Assembly: GCA_963921825.1 (NCBI GenBank)
Contig: OY997588.1
Span: 82,589,043 to 82,653,042 of the forward strand
DNA: 64,000 bases
Direction of reading: 5' to 3'
Source of the DNA: Erodium maritimum
Lineage: Eukaryota; Streptophyta; Magnoliopsida; Geraniales; Geraniaceae
The notes beneath the pieces are model-generated. The model was not told where the DNA came from. It made no database searches and saw only the letters and a program-made list of their open reading frames with translations. A program made the translations under genes and the position numbers. This document shows, one piece after another, positions 1 through 10,913 of the stretch (position 1 is the first letter of the stretch; each line of letters begins with the position of its first letter).

Positions 1-19
1 ATCTAGCATATCAGATCTG

Positions 20-270
20 ATGAACATGTTTCACAAAAATAATGGAGTGGTATCACAAGTTAATGATACAAAGGCTCATAAAAAGTCGAAACACATACTG
101 AGACGTTTTCATCTCATTCAAGAGAAAGACATAAGGATAAATAGAGATAAACACGATGATAATGCAGTTGATCCTCTAACTAAGGATCTCCCGCATCCTA
201 AGTTAGAGGGTCATAGTAGGTCCATGGTCGTTTCACATAATGTAAATTGGTCATATTGCAAGTGGGGGTC
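20..270 (+). pseudogene. C-terminal end of a Ty1/copia RNase H domain (truncated polyprotein)
   Basis: The reading frame from about position 20 contains HKRSKHILRRFHLI-type sequence (here KKSKHILRRFHLIQEK) followed by DNAVDPLTKDLPHPK and EGHSRSM. This is the usual C-terminal tail of copia RNase H, in which a tail of the type DNxADPxTKxL precedes the end of the polyprotein. Everything upstream (gag, protease, integrase, reverse transcriptase) lies outside the window, so this is the right-hand end of a copia element in plus orientation. A purine-rich run (AGTGGGGG) about 170 bp downstream looks like the polypurine tract. The frame stays open to 316, but the last residues probably lie in the LTR. 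Confidence 0.75.
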
Positions 271-557
271 TGATGAGTTTTGTGCCCTAGAAAAAACCAC
301 AATCTGTAATGCATAGTCATTTGTGATGACTTAAAATAGCAAGAGTTTTCATGATCATATTATGTAATGTGAACAACATGAATATAATACCATTCTTAAG
401 GTATCAAGGTGCAACCAATAATAAGACTCTAAGGAACAAATGAGTGAGTTATTCACTCATCCCTAGTCTAATCTGATGGTTAGAACTAGTATGATGGTTG
501 ACTAGAGGATCATGTTTCAATGGTCATGCATATAGAGATATGCGTCAACATCATAGA
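271..557 (+). mobile_element. Probable start of the copia 3' LTR, cut by a giant-LTR insertion
   Basis: The sequence after the polypurine-like tract starts TGATGAG and contains GTGCCCTAG, as several plant copia LTRs do. It runs into the insertion at 558, whose target duplication ATAGA is at 553-557 and again at 6758-6762. The original sequence therefore resumes at 6763. I cannot place the outer end of this LTR. Both the start at 271 and its nature as an LTR are inferences. Confidence 0.4.
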
Positions 558-639
558 TGTAAAGCCCACTTTGTTTTTAAAGGGGTATTGTTTCACTATT
601 GAAACTTTAGGGTGGGAAAGTGTAACTAGTGGTCTTTTG

Positions 640-1640
640 TTAAAAGAAAAAAAATAAAAAAAAGAAGAAAAGAGGAATTTGGACTGTTGAGCTGGATTGG
701 CCAGGTCTGAAGACTAGGCCCGACTCACCTACGTGGGCCAAGCCCACGCATCGCCTGACTCGGCCCAAGAGCACGCGGCCCAACCCAAGCTGTGCACAAA
801 ACCCTAACGCACACGCCTCTTCGTCTCCATTTCGTGCATGCTTCAACATACGCGCCTCTCTTCCTCGCGTCCTCTCCCTCGAACCAGATCTGAACCATCC
901 CCGGCGTTTTTCCCCGACCTCCCTCTTTCTGCTCCTCCTTCTTCCTCCTCCGCCCTCGAAGCACCTTGCCTCGTACCTGTACCAGAAAACCCCCGCTTCC
1001 TTTTCCTCCTTCTCACTCGATTTGAAACAAATCGCCACCCCTCATGTTCGAACCACACCTCTCCGACAACAACGTTTCCAACCTAGGTGAGCCTCAATCC
1101 AAGCTCGTCTCTCTTCTCCTTTGCTTCTTCTGTGGGAAATCGAGCGTACGAGGGCTCGATTCGACCGAGCTCGGTAGGAGAAGGCATCGCCGGAGTTGTC
1201 GAACCCTAGCTCCTCGATCCCGCGCCGATGAACCTTGCTCCCTCGCCAGATTCGAGACAGAGGAGCCACGGGTCGCGCACCAGCATCGCCCCTTCACCCA
1301 TCCACACCGGAGCTCTCCTTTGCACCTCCCTCCGACCTCTCCGGCCGTCGCCGGAGATCTGGACCAACCCTAAACCTCGAGCTCTCCGTCCTCAGCTCGC
1401 GCTAGAGCCATTGGGCCTTGAGCCAGGTAGTACGAGGTTGGGCCTTGGGCCTCGGGCCAGGGTCGAGCTCGGGCCAGACCGAACTCGAGGCGGCTGGGCA
1501 TCGGCCCAAGCCGGCTCTGATCAGGTCTGGGTCCGGGTCGGTCTGGACCCGGGTTCGGGCTCGGACCGGGTCTGGTTCGGGTTTTGGGTCGGATCCGGGT
1601 CAAACCGGTTTAAAAATTAATTATTTTAAAATCAGATTTA
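640..1640. other. GC- and pyrimidine-rich block inside giant element copy 1
   Basis: From 840 to 1380 the plus strand is strongly C/T-rich with AACCCTA motifs. From 1370 to 1620 it is dense in CGGGTC, GGGCC and GGTCTGG-type short repeats. Several overlapping open frames exist on both strands here, as expected of biased composition, and none looks like a protein family. This is probably the transcription-control or 5'-untranslated part of the element. Confidence 0.5.
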
Positions 1641-2486
1641 ATAATTAATTAACTTAATTATTTGACTTAAATTGGGTAATTAAAGGACTGTTTGGACAAA
1701 TCCGAGGACCTTAGACATACCGGAGCTGATTGGACTTTTTAATTGTTAAAACCTAGGCTTGGACTCCGCCCGAGAAATTGGACTTCGCCCGAGAAGACGG
1801 AGTTGGCCCGGTCGTCAGCAGCTAGGAGACGCAGCTGTTGGTTCGTCTTGAGGTAGGGAAAAGCCGTTAACTCCATTCCTGGTTTAAATAACGCTAATAG
1901 CATGCCTACATGATAATTAATAACCGGAAAGGTCCTAGATTGCATATAGGATGTGGTTCACTAGAATAATCGTATTTCAATTATAATAATAAGCGGACGA
2001 GTCTAGTATGCATGTAGGATGTGATTCACTAGTTTAAATCGCTTTCAATACTTGGGAAATTACCGTGCTGGTAGAATGGCCGTGATGAGCCTTGGAATTG
2101 TTTGTGATTGCCTCATATGCCTTGTTTGCTTAGCCTTTAGGTTAAGACAAGAGTCTAACTAAACTAGATAAATTGTGATACTTGTGAATGAATGCTTGGA
2201 TGATTGGTTGATCGAATGAATGATTGAATGAATGTCTGAATGATCGAATGAATGCTTGAATGATTGAATGATTGATTGAATGAGTGTTTGAATGTAAATT
2301 GTCTGTGCCAATTGGTATGATCGGGTGAGTGATAGACCGATGGATATGGGATTGGTAAGTTAGACCGGTAAGTGTGATCGTTAATGTGAGTTCTTGTGGT
2401 GTGTTTTGGTGATATTGTGAGCTGCTAAGCTATGATTGTACTATGACTGTTTGGGTATGTTCCTCTATTATGGGTGATCCTCTGTT

Positions 2487-2760
2487 AAGGTGTGCCTACC
2501 TTCCGACTAGAAGTCGGTAAAACGTGTTGCGATTCTGTGATAAGACGTGCCTACTTTCCGACTAGAAGTCGGTAAAACGTGCTCAGATTCTGTGATAGGG
2601 TGTGCCTACCTTCCGACTAGGAGTCGGTAGAACGTGTTGTTGCTAGTAATAAGGTGTACCTACCTTCCGACTAAATGTCGGTAAAACGAGCTATGAACCG
2701 TGGTAGGGTGCGCCTTCCCTCCGACCGAGTGTCGGTAAATTGTGTTGTAGTCGTAAGATC
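2487..2760. repeat. Minisatellite of about 55-bp units, about 5 copies
   Basis: Units are anchored by TTCCGACTAGAAGTCGG or a variant at about 2501, 2556, 2611, 2665 and 2720, so the period is 54-55 bp. The anchor holds the inverted repeat CCGACT/AGTCGG, followed by TAAAACG. Units diverge progressively to the right. The array lies in the minus-strand giant element and is ended by the insertion of copy 2 at 2797. Confidence 0.85.
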
Positions 2761-3660
2761 CAACGTATTAATGGGGACGTATTGTGTATTGTTAATTGTC
2801 ACGCCCCAATTTTAGTAAACCGAATTCGGGACGCGAACATTTAAAATCATAAAACAATTGAAACCTGTTTTGAATAAACACGTTAAGATTACCATTTAGT
2901 TAATCAAAATAATATTTACAACTCAAAATAAGTCCCAACAAGTGGACAAAACAAGGTATCCGTCACTAGACTCAAAAGTAAAACCCAGAATCCCGTTCCT
3001 AGCTCTTCAAGCTTCAGAAGCTCACCTAGTTTAACCTGCGACCGATACCTGTAGGAAAAGCAGCTAGGGGTGAGCGTTCGCTCACCACCACGGATAACAG
3101 ACTGACTACGGCATAATTAGCAGACAATGCCGGTAACACCAAAAACAAACCCAACACCGGGAAAAACCATCCCAAACTCGAGTACTCAACTGACACACAA
3201 CCCGTTACCTTCCTCAACAGACTCAACACTCGGACTTGTAATGTAAACCCAACAAAAATATCGACGACCTCCTCCAAGGACACGACAGAAAGCTACGCAA
3301 CACCAAACAAGATCACAAAGGATCGCACACCAAACAAGATCACAAAGGATCGCAAACCAGCTGCTCAGTAACCTCCCTCACGCCCTTTACCGATCTCATC
3401 AGGTCAGGCGGTCGACCTGTCGCATTTACTCGACACAAAGTCGGATCAGGCTGTCGACCTATCACACTCACAACCCCGAACCACACACGCGCGGCCAGGA
3501 CCCCTTTACTGACGGGCGGGCCCCCTACCCCGTCTGAACATGCAGACGCGTGTGATCGAGGACCCCCGTTTCATGAAGCGGGCCCACAACCTCAGGTAAC
3601 CACAATCACAATCACAAACAAAGTTCAACAAACAGCAACAACACAAGTTCAGCACTCTAC

Positions 3661-4260
3661 ATGCACTCATGGCCACCCAAGACACCAACCGTAAAACACG
3701 GACTCAACAACCCCACAGGCACTCATGGCCTCCCAATATACACCAACAGTAACTCACGGGCTCAACAACCACACGGGCACTCACGACCACTCAAAACCAC
3801 CAACAGTAACTCACGGGCTCAACAACCCCACGGGCACTCACGGCCTCTCAAAACAACCAACAACTCACGGGCTCAACAATCCCACGGGCACTCACAGCCT
3901 CCCAAGACACACCAACAGTAACTCACGGGCTCAACAACCCCACATGCACTCACGGCCTCCCAAGACACACCGACAGTAACTCGCGGGCTCAACAACCCCA
4001 CAGGCACTCACGGCCTCCCAAGACACACCAACAGTAAAGACACGGGGTCAACAACCCCACGGGCACTCATGGCCACCCAAGACACACCAACAGTAAAGAC
4101 ACGGGTTCAACAACTCCACAGGCACTCATGGCCACCCAAGACACACCAACAGTAAAGACACGGGTTCAACAACCCCACGAGCACTCATGGCCACCCAAGA
4201 CACCAACAGTAAACCACGGGCTCTCATGGCCACCCAAGACACAACAGTAAAACACGGGCT
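3661..4260. repeat. Minisatellite in giant element copy 2
   Basis: There are about ten imperfect units of roughly 55-60 bp built on CACTCACGGCC / CCCAAGACACACCAACAG / CGGGCTCAACAACCCCAC. The same unit type occurs at the matching place in copies 3, 5 and 6. The spacers are themselves part of the repeat, so this is a minisatellite and not a CRISPR-like array. Confidence 0.85.
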
Positions 4261-5850
4261 CTCATGGCCACCCAAGACACAAAATACACAACAACCTCCG
4301 GCATAACCAATGCCTCCAACAGTCCTAATATCAACAGTTTCACAATCAACCTCCGGGCATGGTCATATGCCTCCAGTACTCCTAATATCGATAAGTTCAT
4401 AATCAACCTTCGGGCATGGTCATATGCCTCTAGTAATTCTAACATCGATAAGTTCTCTGCTCCTACGACACTACTAAGTGTCACATGCTTTTCTAATATT
4501 CGCTACGTTCCCGTATCATGCCTTTCTAATATTTGATAAACCTACTTAACCCACGACACCCCGGTGTCACATGCAATTCTACTGTTAACTTTCCCTAGTC
4601 AGGGCCGAGATCCGGCTACTTTTCCCTACCTCGTATGCTTTCTCCGAAAGCGCACAATTAAGCTCCGGCGTGATCTCGGTCACTCGCCTAGCTTTCCCTT
4701 TCCTCGGTCTGCAGCACGATCTAACAAGAACACAATTTTAAACTCCTTTAAGCTTGCAGGCATAAACTGAATTTTAATAAATCCGACGCCCAAAAGTAAC
4801 CCCGACAATGTCGATCACTCCCAAACTCCCCAATTACTCGACATTGTCGATATTGGACCCATAAAGGCCCGATTCGCCCGACGTGGCGAATCTGCCCGGG
4901 TTTTGGAAATGCCCTTCCGGGGCTCCAAAAAAATTCCCGTTTTCGTTTCTACGGCCTTAGAATAATTCAAGGGTTCCTAAGCACTCGACGGGTTCCAATT
5001 CCGACTTCCGAGCCATTTAATTTGCGTTTAAAGTTTCTAAACCCGTTAATTACAACTTTCAAAATTTAATTCCAAATTTCGATCCGGGTGTGGATTAACT
5101 ACTTGGGGATCGCCCTAAACCACCCGAACACGAAAACCCGATACTCGGGCATGTGGGCCCCACCCGGACACAATTAGGAAAATTTCCTTTTCGCCCCAAA
5201 ATGTTCCTAACGAACCCCAAACCTCAACCATTCATCTTTAAACCAATCTTAAACAAAACCCAACCTTAATCAAACCGTTTAAACTCAAACCCTAATATTC
5301 AAACGTATCAAAACGAAAATCGATTAGGTGCTCACTGTAGGGAATGACGACGGGATGACGAATCTTCAATCGTGAGTCGATCGGTCGGTCGGATCGTCGG
5401 GAAATCACCAGAATCTCCCATTTTCTTTCCTTTTCTCTCCTTCCCTTTCTCTCTTCTTTCTCTCTCCATTTCTCTATTTTTCGCTGAATTGCCGTGTATC
5501 ACATCCACCATTCCCTTTTAATTTGATTCAAACACTAACACATAGCAAAAAGACTAAAATACCCATCCTTTTCATTTTGTCTTTTCTTTAAAGTCAAGGG
5601 TAAAGTTGTCCTCCCCTTTTCCTTCCACCACATTCATGACATGTGTCATGTGGGTCCCACACCTTTTTGGAAAATATCTCTTAGATATTTTCCAATCAGA
5701 TTCGCGAAATTCGGACGTCTCGGGCCCCGAACGGGCACTTTTTCCAAGAAATTACGAAACTTCACGGGCTACAAGGAAACTGCTCAACTAAGACCGCTGC
5801 GACGACGGCTAAGCTTTTTGGATCCAAAACGGTCCTCGAATGGACCAAAA

Positions 5851-6072
5851 CGTCGCTCGGTTGACTTTTCCAGCGAAAAGTCAACATTTCCCAAATTGGT
5901 CAGAAAGTTTCCCTGAGTCACCCGGAACTCACTTTGGTCGATATCGGGGTCAACTTAAGTCCGGTATGACCCTCGGGGTCAAATTTAGGTTCATTTAAGT
6001 GTCTGCTTAAATTTTTTAAATTTTCCTGTTTTTCGCAGATTTGACTGGCGTTGACCGGGAGTGGTTATTACA
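5851..6072. promoter_or_regulatory. W-box cluster at the terminus of giant element copy 2
   Basis: Six TTGAC[C/T] hexamers, counting both strands, lie in about 220 bp. Two of them form the two arms of the TTGACTTTTCC/GAAAAGTCAA hairpin, and the last two are in the terminal block TTTGACTGGCGTTGACCGG. TTGAC[C/T] is the established binding core of WRKY transcription factors. Whether it acts as an enhancer here is inference. If the LTR is read on the other strand, the cluster lies at the start of U3. Confidence 0.5.
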
Positions 6073-6762
6073 TTAATGATTTATTGCGTGGTTGTTATTA
6101 CTTTACGTGTACGTATGATTTTCTGTCCGTTGTTCGTTACGGGAGCCCCAATGACTGTGTCTTCGATTGACCGAGGGGAAGCCGATATGATGTACCAGTT
6201 AGGGTACAGATCAGAGTTTTGAGAGTTGATATTTGTGTAGCGGATTTGAGTGTTACTTTAATCGTTTCCCTGTTACATTCGTTATTCTCCGTCGATTTCC
6301 TTGAGCGTCACCTTCTTTAAAGCTTTGGAACCCTATTGACCTTTATTTACAGCACTTTTGTTTAACCGTTCAAATTTATAAACTTGAATACTTGTACTAT
6401 TTGGTTTTATACTCTAACAGAGGTTCTTTTACTTTACTGCTTTTTCCTACTGAGCGAAAGCTCACCCCCCTTCGTGTTTACTGTTGTTTTACAGATTTCC
6501 TTGATGAGTAGGCTGTAGGATATCTCAGAGCTCGGGAGCTGCTGAGGGTTCGGGAGTTTACCTGATTAGAGACGTACTTTTCTTTATGTACTAAATCGTT
6601 TGTTTTTATTACTATATTGAGATTCAGACTTGTTGGTTAGTTTCAGATCATACAATTTTCGAAGTTATTGATTTAAAGTTTATTTTAATGATTATTATTT
6701 ATTTATCGTTCCAGTTCATGTCTCGAATCCGGTCAAAACCGGATTTGGGGCGTGACAATAGA

Positions 6763-8160
6763 TGTTAAAGAGTATTATCATTATATGACGCACTTTTACA
6801 AATACTCCATAGGACGGGGACATGAGTATTTCTCAACTACTAAAATATATCTTAGTTCTATGACCTTGGAATCAACATATTTCTTATATGTGTGGATTCA
6901 TTATTTGACACAAGAAAACGTTGCCCTTAACAAGAAATTTATAAAAGTTTGTGCTTAGATATGGATGCACTCATTGATGAGTAAGGATTGTTAAAAGGAA
7001 GCATTACCATGTGCATAAACCAAGAGTCGTCACTTACAATCTAAATTCGAGATAAAAGAAATGAACGATTTAAAAAAAGCAAGGTTGATGCTTATATGCA
7101 TTGTGGTCTGTCATGAAAACGTAAAAAAAGGATAATATACTTATGGTAATACGTTCCGACAAGAAAAATCTCAAATTTTATATGACTTGGGTGGTTATAG
7201 ACTTTGCTAGGAGTAATACGTAATTTGTGAATGAAATGATATTCCAGGCTCATTGTCAACGTCATGTGAACCTAAAGGTTCACTCATAATAAAGCAAAGC
7301 TCATAACAGGTTGGACCTCGAAGGTTTGACTTAAATAAAGGGATAGTATCAAGAAATTACACTTAACTATATACATATTTCAAAAAGTTATACTTAACTT
7401 TTAAAAACCACAAACTGGTACCTTAATTTTCAATTAAGATCAAAGCAGTCAACAACGTTTTTTTATAGAGAAAATGGTCTGGTACAATGCACATGAACTA
7501 TTATTTTTCTAAAATAACAAGAATACCCTTGTTCCTCAAACCCTAAACCCACTTTTTTTGAGTTTCAAACCTTCATCCCCTTTTTCGAACTCATGTCTTT
7601 TTCATTTCTGTCTGTTTTCTTCGGTACATTTCAACTTCTAGACTAAACCCATCTTTAACCTCCAGTCGTAGATCTCTTTTGTCGATGATTTTGTGTTTTT
7701 GACAACAAGCTCTGGTGATCAAGGACTTCATCTCTTTCAACAACTCACCACAGGTCAACAAGGGCTTCTGGCGATCACGCTTCTCAAATTACGCAGATAT
7801 GGGCTTATAGGATGCACGGTCTCCATCACTTTCAAAAAATATATGGATACGATATTTGATTCTTTTGTTGTGATAGAATATACAAATCTGGGCTTTTTTG
7901 CCTTTTTTGTCATGTATTTAAACATGTCACCTTACATATGCATCTTTGATTTGTAACTTTACTCTTGATGTAAGTACACAAAAAGTTCGTGGACCGAACA
8001 TAAAAGTACCAAAATAATCGTTCCCAAATATATGTGACTTTTTTATTCGTTGAACATAAAAATACCAAAAATGTATTTAACTCTAAAATTAATGTGATTT
8101 TCGTGTGATTATCTTTGTATTATTTACAACTTTCTAAATATCTTATTTTTTTTCTTTCAA
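6763..8160. other. Flank of the copia remnant and intergenic DNA
   Basis: From 6763 the sequence continues the copia-type flank broken at 557. I cannot find its end. From about 7330 to 8160 it is AT-rich, with short duplicated phrases (for example GAACATAAAAGTACCAAAA and GAACATAAAAATACCAAAA near 8000 and 8055). Two small open frames (6752-6958 and 7693-7956) have no recognisable features. I see no gene here. Confidence 0.4.
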
Positions 8161-8164
8161 AAAA

Positions 8165-8240
8165 ACTAAACGCTGCTGCTCTCTCCTTCTCGTGCTCTCT
8201 CCTTCTCGCTACTCTCATCTCAATCGCCGGCTGATTTCAG
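8165..8240 (+). promoter_or_regulatory. Probable first non-coding exon of the PPR gene
   Basis: This is a pyrimidine-rich leader with a duplicated CTCTCTCCTTCTCG element followed by CAATCGCCGGCTGATTTCAG, which abuts a consensus donor GTAAGC at 8241. Such CT-rich leaders ending at an intron before the start codon are common in plant genes. The assignment to the PPR gene rests on orientation and distance only. Confidence 0.4.
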
Positions 8241-9314
8241 GTAAGCTTCTTATCTCCGGCACCAATGAAGCTTCATCCTCTGGATTTAATACATGCTCAG
8301 TTCTTCACTCCTTCTAAATCGGTCTCAGTGTCCTCAGTCTGAGGTAGCTTTAGGCTTGTCTCTGGTTTTGTAAAATCTATGTTTCCTTGTGTTCTGGACT
8401 CTAGAGCAGATGAATTTTAAAGATTAAACACTCATTTGTGCTTGCATCTTCTAAGGCCTGCTTTTTTAGATACAGTTTAATGTAGTAAAATTATTGATTA
8501 TTGTGTCTTGTGTTAGCAGAATTGATTATTGAATGGGAAATAATATGATAGCAGTATTGATCATTGAATGGGAAATTGTAACTGAAATTGGAATGCTTCA
8601 ATCATAGAGACTTTCTCACTTAAGGCAGATTGTAATAGATATTGGAATAGATGTAGGGGGGATTGCTGAAATGTGCCCTTATGAATTGCTAATGGATGAA
8701 TGTTATACTTATAATTCCTGATTTAATGAATTTTGTGATTCCGCTATGAAATTGTGTGTTGTTTGAACTAGATTATATGACATTTATGAATGCATTATTT
8801 TTATTATTGAGGCTTTCGTGCCCCCTCGTGAGGCTGAAGGAAAACAACTCGGTTCCTGTTTCCGCCTTTTAAAACCTTTCTCCTGAGTACATGTAATTTC
8901 AGTGAGCGTTTTTTTAAAGCAGCTAGCTTTGAGTTGGGCATTTTGCATTCAAACTGACATGAACATATAACCCATCTCTTATCAGTGTTCATAAAAATGA
9001 ATATGGTCAATATGAAGTGTATGATTTTTCATGTGATACTGAACGTTGCACTTTATTTTTCCTCCTTAACTTGTATTATTGAACTGCATGAGGCTACAAA
9101 TTGTTGGGTTAGTGCCATGTCTTCCATTTTACCAAGTGGAAGAGACATGCATGTTGTCTAAAGGCTTTTCCTGGACAAGAATGGCTCTTGGAATTTTTTT
9201 AACTGTTAGTCTGTGCCTTGAAACATATTTTGCTCAATGTTGTGCCCGACTAGCTACATTCCCTTATAAAAAGTACTTTAACTACATTTATTTTCTATTG
9301 GTTAGGTTTCTCAG
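8241..9314 (+). other. Candidate 5'-UTR intron of the PPR gene
   Basis: The donor GTAAGC at 8241 is strong. TTTCTCAG ending at 9314, 48 bp upstream of the PPR start codon, is a possible acceptor. The interval is T-rich (for example long T runs near 8800, 9050 and 9200), as plant introns are, and holds no conserved reading frame. Other acceptors are possible and the 3' boundary is uncertain. Confidence 0.35.
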
Positions 9315-9362
9315 TGTAATCTGTGCATTGCCCGCACTGTCAACTTGTAAAAGGAAGAGGGA

Positions 9363-10913
9363 ATGTTACTTTTGATGAGACAGAAGAGGTGTAATCAACT
9401 TCCCCAAGTCCCCCATAAGCTCACTTCATATCTTGGTGTTGTTTTTAAATCAACCAGCCAATCTCATCTTGATTATGAATTCCAGATACAAGTCAATCAA
9501 GTGACCAAAGCTATTAATGACCATCCGTTTCCCAATCAACCTCTTGAACCTGTCCTTCTCCAGCTTATTCCACAGTCAGTCCTTTCCACCTCATTTGTGG
9601 AGAATGTTCTTGGCCGCCTCTTTGCAACCCACTCAAATGGTCTCAAAGCCTATGAGTTCTTCAAAATTTCCCTCTACCATTACCAGTTCTGTCCCAGCTC
9701 AGATGCCTTTGAAAAGACACTCCACATCCTGACACGAATGCGCTATTTTGATAAAGGCTGGGAATTGATGGAAGAAATACAGCGAAAACACCCTTCCTTG
9801 TTGACCCTCAAGTCGATGAGCATCATGCTGTCTAAAATTGCGAAATTCCAGTCCTATGAGAAGACCCTTGAAGCATTCAAGAAATTTGAGGACAGTATAT
9901 TTGTTGGAAGGAAGTTTGGTACTGATGAGTTCAACGTTCTAATTCGAGCATTTTGTACACAAAGACAAATGAAGGAGGCACGATCTGTGTTCCATAAGTT
10001 GCATTCTCAGTTTGCCCCTGACACCAAAACCATGAATTTATTGTTGTTGGGATTCAAGGAATCAGGTGATATTGCTTCGGTGGAATTGTTTTACCATGAC
10101 ATGGCTAGAAGAGGTTTTAAGCCTAACAGTATAACTTATAACATCAGAATTGATGCTTATTGTAAAAAAGGATGCCTTGGTGACGGTTTGAGACTTCTTG
10201 AAGAAATGGAAAAGCTTGGCTTTCCACCTACTGTGGAAACGATTACTACTTTGATTCATGGAGCCGGGATTGCACGAAACATATTCAAGGCAAGAGAACT
10301 GTTTGCTGAGATTTCTCAGAGAAAATTACAACCAGATATTGGGGTTTATAACGCCTTGATAAGCTCATTCATCCGATCAAGACATGTGAAGTCTGCTGTT
10401 GAATTGATGGACGAGATGCAAAAGAAGCATATCGGACATGATGATATGACTTATCACACTGTGTTCACTGGATTGATTAGGTCGAGTGGATTTGAAGGTG
10501 TGTGTGAATTATATCACACGATGACTGCGAGGAACTTTATCCCCAAAACGCGAACAGTGGTGATGCTAATGAAATTCTTTTGTCAAAGTTACCAGGTTGA
10601 TATGGGTCTGAATTTCTGGAGGTATTTGGTGGAGAAAGGGTATTGCCCTCATGGCCATGCATTGGATCTTTTGGTGACTGGATTGTGTGCCCGAGGGAGG
10701 GCACAAGAAGCATTCGAGTGCTCTAAACAAACTTTGGATAGGGGGAGGCATGTGAGTGAAGCGGTGTTTAGAATGTTGGAGAGGTATTTGCTGCAAGACG
10801 GCGAGACTGATAAGCTGGAGAAGCTTGAGAAGATGTCAAAGCAACTGGGTAGCCTTTTGCCTCCATCAAGAGATCGAACTATCTATATTCCGAGCTCCAT
10901 AGGTACCAAGTAG
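9363..10913 (+). CDS. P-class pentatricopeptide repeat (PPR) protein, probably organellar
   Basis: This is an intact single-exon frame of 516 residues ending in TAG. About eight canonical 35-residue P-type repeats run in register from residue 187 to 465 (repeat ends near 220, 255, 290, 325, 360, 395, 430 and 465). They show typical helix-turn-helix phrases such as ITYNIRIDAYCKKGCLGDGL and VYNALISSFIRSRHVKSAVE. Degenerate repeats may fill residues 95-186. There is no E, DYW or SMR tail, so C-to-U editing deaminase activity is not expected. P-class proteins bind organelle RNA and affect its stability, splicing or translation. The N-terminus is basic, with Arg6, Lys8, Arg9 and Lys19 and no acidic residue before Asp37, which fits a mitochondrial presequence. 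The start at 9363 is the first ATG in frame; Met5 is an alternative. It is the only convincing intact host-type gene of any length here. I did not test orthology to a named gene. Confidence 0.93.
   Translation: MLLLMRQKRCNQLPQVPHKLTSYLGVVFKSTSQSHLDYEFQIQVNQVTKAINDHPFPNQPLEPVLLQLIPQSVLSTSFVENVLGRLFATHSNGLKAYEFFKISLYHYQFCPSSDAFEKTLHILTRMRYFDKGWELMEEIQRKHPSLLTLKSMSIMLSKIAKFQSYEKTLEAFKKFEDSIFVGRKFGTDEFNVLIRAFCTQRQMKEARSVFHKLHSQFAPDTKTMNLLLLGFKESGDIASVELFYHDMARRGFKPNSITYNIRIDAYCKKGCLGDGLRLLEEMEKLGFPPTVETITTLIHGAGIARNIFKARELFAEISQRKLQPDIGVYNALISSFIRSRHVKSAVELMDEMQKKHIGHDDMTYHTVFTGLIRSSGFEGVCELYHTMTARNFIPKTRTVVMLMKFFCQSYQVDMGLNFWRYLVEKGYCPHGHALDLLVTGLCARGRAQEAFECSKQTLDRGRHVSEAVFRMLERYLLQDGETDKLEKLEKMSKQLGSLLPPSRDRTIYIPSSIGTK

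Larger units (their letters stand above)
2797..6072 (+). mobile_element. Giant TG...CA solo-LTR-like element, copy 2 (3276 bp)
   Basis: It begins TGTCACGCCCC and ends GTGGTTATTACA, with perfect 5-bp target duplications TTAAT at 2792-2796 and 6073-6077. It lies inside copy 1 and is therefore younger. Landmarks in order: hairpin GGTGAGCGTTCGCTCACC near 3069; a long minisatellite (about 3661-4260); paired GACACCACTAAGTGTC-like repeats; a block with the CCGACAATGTCGATCACTCC motif; a C/T-rich stretch near 5410-5480; the hairpin TTGACTTTTCC/GAAAAGTCAA near 5860; and the end GACTGGCGTTGACCGGGAG. No gag or pol frame is visible, and no primer-binding site follows the terminus. Confidence 0.8.
558..6757 (-). 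mobile_element. Giant TG...CA solo-LTR-like element, copy 1 (minus), interrupted by copy 2
   Basis: Read on the minus strand it begins TGTCACGCCCCAAATCCGG at 6757 and ends GGGCTTTACA at 558, with perfect 5-bp target duplications ATAGA at 553-557 and 6758-6762. Without the nested plus-strand copy (2797-6072) it is about 2.9 kb. Its start matches copy 4 at 35090, including the later block with CTTTCGCTCAGTAGGAAAAAG. It has no open frame resembling gag or pol. Orientation is by convention only, because a solo LTR has no internal region to polarise it. The inserted copia LTR was the older resident at this site. Confidence 0.75.

Noticed and set aside
640-1058. Overlapping Arg/Glu/Gly-rich frames on both strands
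   Set aside because: They result from pyrimidine-rich composition inside giant element copy 1. They have no domain and lie in several frames at once.
3661-4260. Regularly spaced repeats that might suggest a CRISPR-like array
   Set aside because: The spacers repeat along with the units, the DNA is clearly plant nuclear, and the same units occur in other copies of the element. It is a minisatellite.
5280-5300. AACCCTAA motifs as interstitial telomere repeat
   Set aside because: Only single or double occurrences are present here and in C/T-rich leaders. These match the common plant promoter telo-box and not a telomeric array.
9079-9375. Frame of 98 codons just before the PPR gene
   Set aside because: It lies in the probable 5'-UTR intron, in a different frame from the PPR protein, with no recognisable similarity.
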